A model generated the notes under the pieces. That model was not told where the DNA came from. It saw nothing but the letters and a program-made list of their open reading frames with translations, and did no database searches. The translations under genes were made by a program, and so were the position numbers. From CBDVBZ01 sp965372355 (GTDB taxonomy: Bacteria > Krumholzibacteriota > Krumholzibacteriia > WVZY01), in NCBI GenBank assembly GCA_965372355.1, contig CBDVBZ010000072.1, positions 1 to 18,196 on the forward strand: a stretch of DNA of 18,196 nucleotides, in the 5' to 3' direction. Position 1 is the stretch's first letter. Each line of letters opens with the position of its first letter. This document shows, one piece after another, positions 13,638 to 18,196 of this stretch.

Positions 13638-16118
13638 CTACGACGACCGCCGGTGCCAGTGCCGCAGATACCGTTCCTGGGCCTCTTCCAGACCCATTCG
13701 GCGAATGATATCCTGAAATCGTTCGTCCGAGCGGATTCGGTCGAATACCGGGTTCGACCCGATTTGTACCATCGTGGGCGTGGGTTCATCGAGCCCCTTC
13801 TCCAGCCATACGATCGCCGAATCGGCCTCGCCGATCATTGCGTAATTGGAGGCGATGATCGCTGCCACGAAGTAGCTCTCGCGGCGCATGCGCATGCCCT
13901 GCCGGACGAGCTCTTTATAGTAAGCATCGGTGCCTTTGGGGAGGGCATCGCGGAGTCTCCGTGCATCCTCCCGGGCCTGGTCCGTGCCTGCGCTCATCTC
14001 CGCCCAGATCGTCAACGCCTCGTTGCTCTCATACTCGCGTCCGAACTGGAGGTGGGCCCCCGACAAGGTGGCGTACACTCCGCCAAAACCGGGATCGATC
14101 TCACGGACTCTGTCGAAACACGCCTGCACCTTGTCCCAGTCCCCCGCATCACTGTAGACCCAGACACCCACACCGGACACAATGGGTGCCAGTGGGTCGA
14201 GCTCGATCGCAATGGCAATCTCACGTACCGATTCGTCGTAGCGCGCAAGCGTCGTCAGAAACTCCGCGTACCACTGATGCGCGCTGGCATGATTGGGGTT
14301 CAACTCAATCGCCCGGCGATAATACTGCTCGGACCTGTCAAACTGCCACTCGTACTCGAAGGCCACACCGCCAAGCACCGCGTTGGGTCCCGCCAGTGTC
14401 GGATCGAGCTCGAGCGCCTTCAGCGCGTACTCCTTCGCCATCGGGTATGTTTCCTTCGTGAGGCGTGTCGGGTCCCACGAGGGCAGCACCAGATACGCCT
14501 CGGCGAGCCCCGCATACGCCATCGCATATTCCGGATCCTTTTCGATAGCGGCTTCGAAGTACTCAATCGACCGGTTGATCGACTCGACCCCTCGCCGGTT
14601 CCATTGGTGGCGGCCCAGAAGGTAGAGCTCGTAGGCCTTGCTATCGACGACGGGTGTCTCGGCGAGTTCCGCCTCCTCTTCCGGTGTGAGCTCGAGCTCG
14701 ATCTCATCCGCGACCGCCCGGGCCACGCGACGCTGGAGCCCGAGCACATCATCGAGATCGCTTTCGTAGCTGTTCGCCCACAGATGGGCATCGTTTATGC
14801 CGTCGATCAACTGCGCGGTAATCCGGACGCGGTCACCGGCCCATAGCACCGATCCCTCGAGGATCTTTCCCACGCCGAGCTCGCGCGCGATCTCCGTGAG
14901 CGGTTTATCCGTGTTTTTGTAGCGCATGATGGATGTGCGCGAGATCACCTTGAGCGCACGGATACCGGCGAGCTGTGTGATGAGCTCTTCGGTCATGCCA
15001 TCGACAAAGAACTCGTTTTGTTCCTCACCGGAGATGTTTCTGAGCGGCAGAACGGCCAGCGAGTTCTCGAGGGCCTTGCTCGATGTCTGTGTCGATTGGA
15101 CGGCCGTCGTGTCCTCGTCGCCGCCACGAAGCGTCAGAAAGGAGGCCGCAATCACGGCCACGGCGGCGATTGTCAGAACGGGAATGACCCACACGGGGCG
15201 TTTGGCTTTGACCACAAGGGTTCCCGACGAGGTCTCACCCACGACACCGCTGGGTGGTGTCGTGGTGCCGATGACGCTTGTCGCGTTCGAATCGCTCTCA
15301 CCGCGGAGCGTTTTGCGCATCGCCTTGAGGTCGACCCGCACGTCGTCGATCGACTGATATCGTTCGTCCGGGTTTTTCGCCATCATCTTGCTCACGATAC
15401 GCTCGAGCTCAATCGGCACATCGGAGCGCAGCGATGTCAACGGCGGCGCCGGGGTGTTCGTGATGGCATAGATGACGGCCGACTGATGATCGCCGGCAAA
15501 TGGCTGGCGTCCGATGATCATCTCGTGGAGGATCACACCCAACGACCAGATATCGCTTCTTCCATCGACATCCTTGCCCTTTGACTGCTCGGGTGACATA
15601 TAGGCGACGGTGCCAAGCGTTGTGCCCGCCTGCGTGATCCGCGTCTGGCCGTGGAGTTTTGCCAGACCGAAGTCCATCAGGATCGCGTGACCCTTCTCCG
15701 ATATGACGACGTTCGAGGGTTTCATATCGCGGTGAACGACGCCCTTGCCGTGCGCCTCGTGCATCGCGTTCGCAAGCTGCAGCGCAATCGTGACGGCATC
15801 GACCAGCGGCAGAGGTCCCTTTGCGATCCGTTCCCCGAGATCCTCGCCCTGCACGCACGCCATGGCGATAAAGGTCTTGTCGTCGACGGTGGCGATCTCG
15901 TAGATCGTGCAGATATTGGGATGGTCGAGCGCCGCGGCCGCCCGGGCCTCCTGCAGAAAGCGAGCGCGCTCGGTCTCATCGCGGTCGAGGCGGTCGGGGA
16001 GAAACTTCAACGCAACGGTGCGATGGAGCTGCTGGTCCTCGGCCTTGTAGACGACGCCCATGCCACCTTCGCCCAGCTTGCCGGTTATCTTGTAGCGGGA
16101 AATAGTCTTACCAATCAT
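13638..16118 (-). CDS. Transmembrane Ser/Thr kinase with TolB-like and TPR domains (kinase 4)
   Basis: This 826-residue kinase is encoded on the minus strand from ATG 16118-16116 (MIGKTISRYK). The catalytic domain (1-270) is complete: GEGGMG 16-21, Lys38, Glu57, HRD 129-131, Lys133, Asn136, DFG 149-151, SPE 175-177, with a Thr-rich activation segment TRITQAGTTLGTVAYMSPE. A Ser/Thr-rich linker (275-303) leads to one helix at about 309-329. The TolB-like domain (353-490; LAVLPLRNISGEEQNEFFVD, ILEGSVLW, VRITAQLIDG) is close in type to that of kinase 1. TPR-like repeats follow (KDPEYAMAYAGLAEAYL; YRRAIELNPNHASAHQWY) to the C-terminus. A 50-residue upstream extension in frame would cover the divergent promoters and is not family-like. 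The AGGAG 1 nt before the ATG is too close to act as a ribosome binding site. Confidence 0.93.
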   Translation of the reverse strand: MIGKTISRYKITGKLGEGGMGVVYKAEDQQLHRTVALKFLPDRLDRDETERARFLQEARAAAALDHPNICTIYEIATVDDKTFIAMACVQGEDLGERIAKGPLPLVDAVTIALQLANAMHEAHGKGVVHRDMKPSNVVISEKGHAILMDFGLAKLHGQTRITQAGTTLGTVAYMSPEQSKGKDVDGRSDIWSLGVILHEMIIGRQPFAGDHQSAVIYAITNTPAPPLTSLRSDVPIELERIVSKMMAKNPDERYQSIDDVRVDLKAMRKTLRGESDSNATSVIGTTTPPSGVVGETSSGTLVVKAKRPVWVIPVLTIAAVAVIAASFLTLRGGDEDTTAVQSTQTSSKALENSLAVLPLRNISGEEQNEFFVDGMTEELITQLAGIRALKVISRTSIMRYKNTDKPLTEIARELGVGKILEGSVLWAGDRVRITAQLIDGINDAHLWANSYESDLDDVLGLQRRVARAVADEIELELTPEEEAELAETPVVDSKAYELYLLGRHQWNRRGVESINRSIEYFEAAIEKDPEYAMAYAGLAEAYLVLPSWDPTRLTKETYPMAKEYALKALELDPTLAGPNAVLGGVAFEYEWQFDRSEQYYRRAIELNPNHASAHQWYAEFLTTLARYDESVREIAIAIELDPLAPIVSGVGVWVYSDAGDWDKVQACFDRVREIDPGFGGVYATLSGAHLQFGREYESNEALTIWAEMSAGTDQAREDARRLRDALPKGTDAYYKELVRQGMRMRRESYFVAAIIASNYAMIGEADSAIVWLEKGLDEPTPTMVQIGSNPVFDRIRSDERFQDIIRRMGLEEAQERYLRHWHRRSS

Positions 16119-16124
16119 GCTCCT

Positions 16125-16153
16125 AGAATAGGCAGGAAGCTCCCTGGATGCAA
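16125..16153 (-). promoter_or_regulatory. Candidate leaderless promoter of kinase 4
   Basis: On the minus strand TTGCAT (complement of 16148-16153) and TATTCT (complement of 16125-16130) are 17 bp apart. TATTCT is followed by exactly 6 nt and then the ATG at 16118, the same geometry as kinase 1. The -10 matches the consensus at four of six positions and the -35 at only three, so it is weaker than the kinase 1 promoter. Confidence 0.5.
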
Positions 16154-16206
16154 CCGGTAACCTCTCACGTCCCAGGACCCAGCCAGACGGTCGTTCGCCG
16201 GCTGGA

Positions 16207-16236
16207 TTGACACTCTCGATGGCCCCGTGGTACATT
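16207..16236 (+). promoter_or_regulatory. Promoter of the outer-membrane protein gene
   Basis: A perfect TTGACA at 16207-16212 and TACATT (four of six) at 16231-16236 are 18 bp apart, giving a leader of about 58 nt before the GTG at 16301. CCAGCC (16179-16184) and GGCTGG (16200-16205) form an inverted repeat that ends just before the -35 box, between the two divergent promoters, and could be an operator. Confidence 0.65.
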
Positions 16237-16300
16237 GCATTAACTGATCGCGCCGCCGCGATTCCCACCTCTCCTTCTTTTGCCCGAGGAGTCCGCCATT

Positions 16301-17449
16301 GTGGGCATCTTCTTTCGATCCATCGTCAAACCCTTTGTGCGTCGCATGTTCGTGGTTGTTGTTGCGTTTGGTCTGCCACTCGGGATTGCCGCGGCCGATG
16401 CCCAGGAAGCCGCACCGGGTGCGCCGGTGCTGTCGTTGACATCCTCGGCCCGTGCGATCGGTATGGCCGAGAGCGGGACGGCCGATCCAACGGACCCGTT
16501 GAACACAGTTCTCAATCCATCGCTCCTGCCCGATCGTCCGGGTGTTACCGGTAGTTATTTTTATGATGAGCTGCTCACTTATATCTCGTCGGATTGGAGG
16601 ATGCAGGGCGTGAATCTGGCCGGAATGGTTCTCCTTGGCGAGGGCTCGCCGACTGAGTTCGCTCTGGGTGCTCAGCTGCGATACACCCGGCTCGACTACC
16701 CGGAGCTGACAGTCATGAGCTCATCCGGCGTTGCGGGTGACCGGTGGACACCGACAGAAAACTACTTTGGAATCACCGTTGCCGGCGACGTACGCTGGAA
16801 GAACGGTTTCTCGGCGGGGATCGGTGGGACGGTGAAGCGTTGGAGCGCTGACTACGGTGCTATGGCGGACAGGGATGGCAAGGGGGATGTGGTTGCGTTT
16901 GATGTGGGGGGGAATGTCTCGTTCCGGACGACCGCATCCAGCGGTTGGCAAACCACGATCTCGTTGGGAGCGGCTGTCACCAATATCGGTGATGAATTCG
17001 ATGACCCGTGGGCTTTCAGCCCGGAGGGCCTCAGGAGATCGACACAGCAGAGAGCGAACTACGGTCTCTCGGTTCGCACTGCAGGCAACAAAAAGCCGAT
17101 ACTGGACACGGAGGTCCCGGAGGTCGTCCTGACCTTCAATGTCGATTGGAATGACCCCACGTACGATCCGGAGTACGTCAGCTACTTTGTGCGACGAAAT
17201 GTGTTCCGGGTGGGTGGTGAAGTGGCGGTCTGGCAGGTCCTCTTCTTGCGGGCCGGTTTGGAGAAAGAGGACGGCGTGGACCACACCGTCGTCCAGGCCG
17301 GGGCCGGTCTTGGGCTGCCGTCAAAATGGTTCATTGTTCGTATTGACTACGCGGTATATCCGCTCGAGTTTCTGGGTGGTGAGGCAAGGATCGAGAAACG
17401 CGACAAGAAGTTCACAATCGTTTTTGGCATTCCATTTCGTTCGAGCTGA
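16301..17449 (+). CDS. PorV/PorQ-like outer-membrane beta-barrel protein
   Basis: This 382-residue protein starts at GTG 16301, 9 nt after GAGGAG (16286-16291); a TTG at 16280 lies before that site and is unlikely. It has a signal peptide with a basic n-region (KPFVRRM), a hydrophobic core FVVVVAFGLPLGIA and a likely cut after ADA. The mature N-terminus (SLTSSARAIGMAESGTADPT followed by DPLNTVLNPSLL) is the hallmark of the PorV/PorQ family of FCB bacteria. Many alternating strands follow (ISLGAAVTNIG, VLFLRAGLEKE, WFIVRIDYAVYPLEF) and the protein ends in aromatic and hydrophobic residues (FTIVFGIPFRSS), as expected of a barrel. PorV acts in type IX secretion in Bacteroidetes, but most relatives have no proven role. 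It starts an operon with the ACT gene 11 nt downstream. Confidence 0.75.
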   Translation: MGIFFRSIVKPFVRRMFVVVVAFGLPLGIAAADAQEAAPGAPVLSLTSSARAIGMAESGTADPTDPLNTVLNPSLLPDRPGVTGSYFYDELLTYISSDWRMQGVNLAGMVLLGEGSPTEFALGAQLRYTRLDYPELTVMSSSGVAGDRWTPTENYFGITVAGDVRWKNGFSAGIGGTVKRWSADYGAMADRDGKGDVVAFDVGGNVSFRTTASSGWQTTISLGAAVTNIGDEFDDPWAFSPEGLRRSTQQRANYGLSVRTAGNKKPILDTEVPEVVLTFNVDWNDPTYDPEYVSYFVRRNVFRVGGEVAVWQVLFLRAGLEKEDGVDHTVVQAGAGLGLPSKWFIVRIDYAVYPLEFLGGEARIEKRDKKFTIVFGIPFRSS

Positions 17450-17460
17450 ACGGGAGACTA

Positions 17461-17880
17461 ATGGCAAGAGAAAAGGAACTCGTCGTCTGGGTGGACAACA
17501 GACCGGGCAGTCTGGCCAGGGTCGGCAACACGCTCAGACAAAACGGCGTCAATATTATTGCCGTCATGGCCTCGGGGGAGGATACGGCCCCGGTGCATCT
17601 CCTGGTCGACAAGGTGGCGGAGGCGCGGGAAGCGCTCGAAGCGCAGGGCATGAAGGTCGAACAACGCTGGGTCGTGACAATTGAGCTGGCAAACCGCCCC
17701 GGCACGCTCGGCACGTCGATGGACATCCTTGCGCTGAAGGGGATCAACATCAACTACTGCTACTACTCCGTCACCGATGGTGACAGTGCGTTCGTTGTCC
17801 TCGGCGTTGCGGATCCCCTCGCGGTCGAGAGCCTGCTCAAGAGCAGGGACCAGGGGAACATCCCGCGAAGACCGCAGTGA
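17461..17880 (+). CDS. Tandem ACT-domain protein (COG4747-like)
   Basis: A 139-residue cytoplasmic protein made of two ACT domains. The first (about 5-66) has LVVWVDNRPGSLARVGNTL and VNIIAVMAS; the second (about 70-130) has VVTIELANRPGTLGTSMDIL and ININYCYYSV. The N/D-R-P-G-S/T-L turns are the amino-acid-binding signatures of ACT domains. Length and layout match stand-alone tandem-ACT proteins that are thought to sense amino acids and often lie near phenylacetate-CoA ligase genes, which are not in this window. The ATG at 17461 has CGGGAG at 17451-17456. It lies 11 nt after the outer-membrane protein gene, so the two share a message although their roles look unrelated. The ligand is unknown. 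Confidence 0.85.
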   Translation: MAREKELVVWVDNRPGSLARVGNTLRQNGVNIIAVMASGEDTAPVHLLVDKVAEAREALEAQGMKVEQRWVVTIELANRPGTLGTSMDILALKGININYCYYSVTDGDSAFVVLGVADPLAVESLLKSRDQGNIPRRPQ

Positions 17881-17975
17881 TTCAGGAGCCGGACGCGGTC
17901 CGGTTGAAGGCAATGGCGCAACGGTTTTCGATCACGCTGCTTCTGTTGTTTCTCGTCGTCAACGTCCGTCGGTAA
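17877..17975 (+). CDS. Possible 32-residue membrane peptide coupled to the ACT gene
   Basis: A GTG at 17877 overlaps the TGA of the ACT gene (GTGA). The frame runs 32 codons (MIQEPDAVRLKAMAQRF, then SITLLLLFLVVNVRR) to TAA at 17973-17975. The C-terminal half is one short hydrophobic helix closed by two Arg, as in single-pass small membrane proteins. An inner ATG at 17913 would give 20 residues. There is no good Shine-Dalgarno, so expression would depend on coupling. It is too short to tell from chance by sequence alone. Confidence 0.3.
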   Translation: MIQEPDAVRLKAMAQRFSITLLLLFLVVNVRR

Positions 17976-18039
17976 GAGGAACCCAACAGTTTAACGAATC
18001 GGGCGATTGGCAACACCCGGCCCTTGCTAGAGCAACGCA

Positions 18040-18196
18040 TTCGTAAGGCGTAGGTCGGGAGGCTTTGCGGTCCCATAACCTGCTGTCACGCAGCGACTTG
18101 TGGGATTGCCGTTTTCCGGCAAATCCCCCATCTGACAGTTTTCTTAGAAGCGACCAGGCAATGTTGGTCCGAAGGGAACGGAGGTGACGATACCTT
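18040..18196 (+). ncRNA. Candidate structured RNA (6S-like not excluded), runs off window
   Basis: No protein frame is convincing here, yet the stretch is full of pairing arms. A 10-bp stem with one bulge lies at 18102-18111/18117-18127 (GGGATTGCCG with CGGC-A-AATCCC). CTGTCA 18083-18088 pairs with TGACAG 18133-18138 around it. GGTCG 18053-18057 can pair with CGACC 18151-18155 further out, leaving a large internal bubble. GACCA 18151-side sequence (18152-18156) can instead pair with TGGTC 18165-18169. A long rod with a central bubble resembles 6S RNA, and ATTCGTAAG near 18039 recalls its 5' bubble strand, but I cannot confirm the family. It does not match tmRNA, RNase P RNA or the SRP RNA core. 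The 3' end is outside the window. Confidence 0.35.

Noticed and set aside
13575..14846. Long plus-strand open frame (423 codons) opposite kinase 4
   Set aside because: It is the shadow of the kinase 4 TPR and TolB-like region and shows no family features.
16119..16268. 50-residue N-terminal extension of kinase 4
   Set aside because: It would run through the divergent promoters, has no ribosome site and is unlike the family.
16280..16300. TTG start for the outer-membrane protein
   Set aside because: The GAGGAG ribosome site lies downstream of it and fits the GTG at 16301, which also gives a normal signal peptide.
18040..18196. tmRNA, RNase P RNA or SRP RNA at the right edge
   Set aside because: None of their conserved cores is seen; the GGTCCGAAGGGAACGG segment only loosely resembles the SRP loop.
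1..18196. CRISPR arrays, tRNA or rRNA genes, insertion sequences
   Set aside because: No regularly spaced repeats, no tRNA T-arm motifs and no transposase-like frame were found on either strand.

Overview
The window is GC-rich and gene-dense, and it is dominated by four very large PknB-type serine/threonine kinases. Each joins an N-terminal kinase to one membrane helix, a TolB/CsgG-like domain and a long TPR region. Kinases that open with M-x-G-x-x-I/L-S-x-Y, together with a PorV/PorQ-like outer-membrane protein and a COG4747-like ACT protein, fit a Gram-negative bacterium from an FCB-type or neighbouring uncultured phylum (Krumholzibacteriota, Eisenbacteria, Latescibacterota, Gemmatimonadota or Acidobacteriota-like). 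The sequence alone does not fix the phylum.

Layout. 1-570 (minus strand): a degraded locus with a possible small ORF, an ECF sigma factor that keeps only about its first 43 residues, and a charged coiled-coil frame leaving the window. 683-3378: kinase 1, with a strong promoter placed so that its mRNA should be leaderless. 3583-6582: kinase 2. 6588-6647: a 60-bp scar of a lost kinase-1-like gene. 6647-7307 (minus): an RHH antitoxin/Doc toxin pair with an operator-covered promoter. 7479-10092: a three-gene overlapping operon of a membrane alpha/beta hydrolase, a lipoprotein-like helical protein and a small basic helical protein; I do not recognise it as a described system. 10339-13077: kinase 3, followed by a hairpin and a small orphan gene. 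13638-16118 (minus): kinase 4, probably leaderless, divergent from 16301-17880, an outer-membrane protein gene and a tandem-ACT gene. 17877-18196: a possible 32-residue membrane peptide and a strongly structured non-coding stretch that runs to the window edge.

How the parts may work together. With one membrane helix each, the kinases should have the catalytic domain in the cytoplasm and 500-680 residues of TolB-like plus TPR sequence outside it, which makes them candidate envelope sensors. The broken sigma gene and the kinase scar point to repeated gene gain and loss here. Whether the hydrolase operon and the outer-membrane protein are linked to the kinases is inference from position only.
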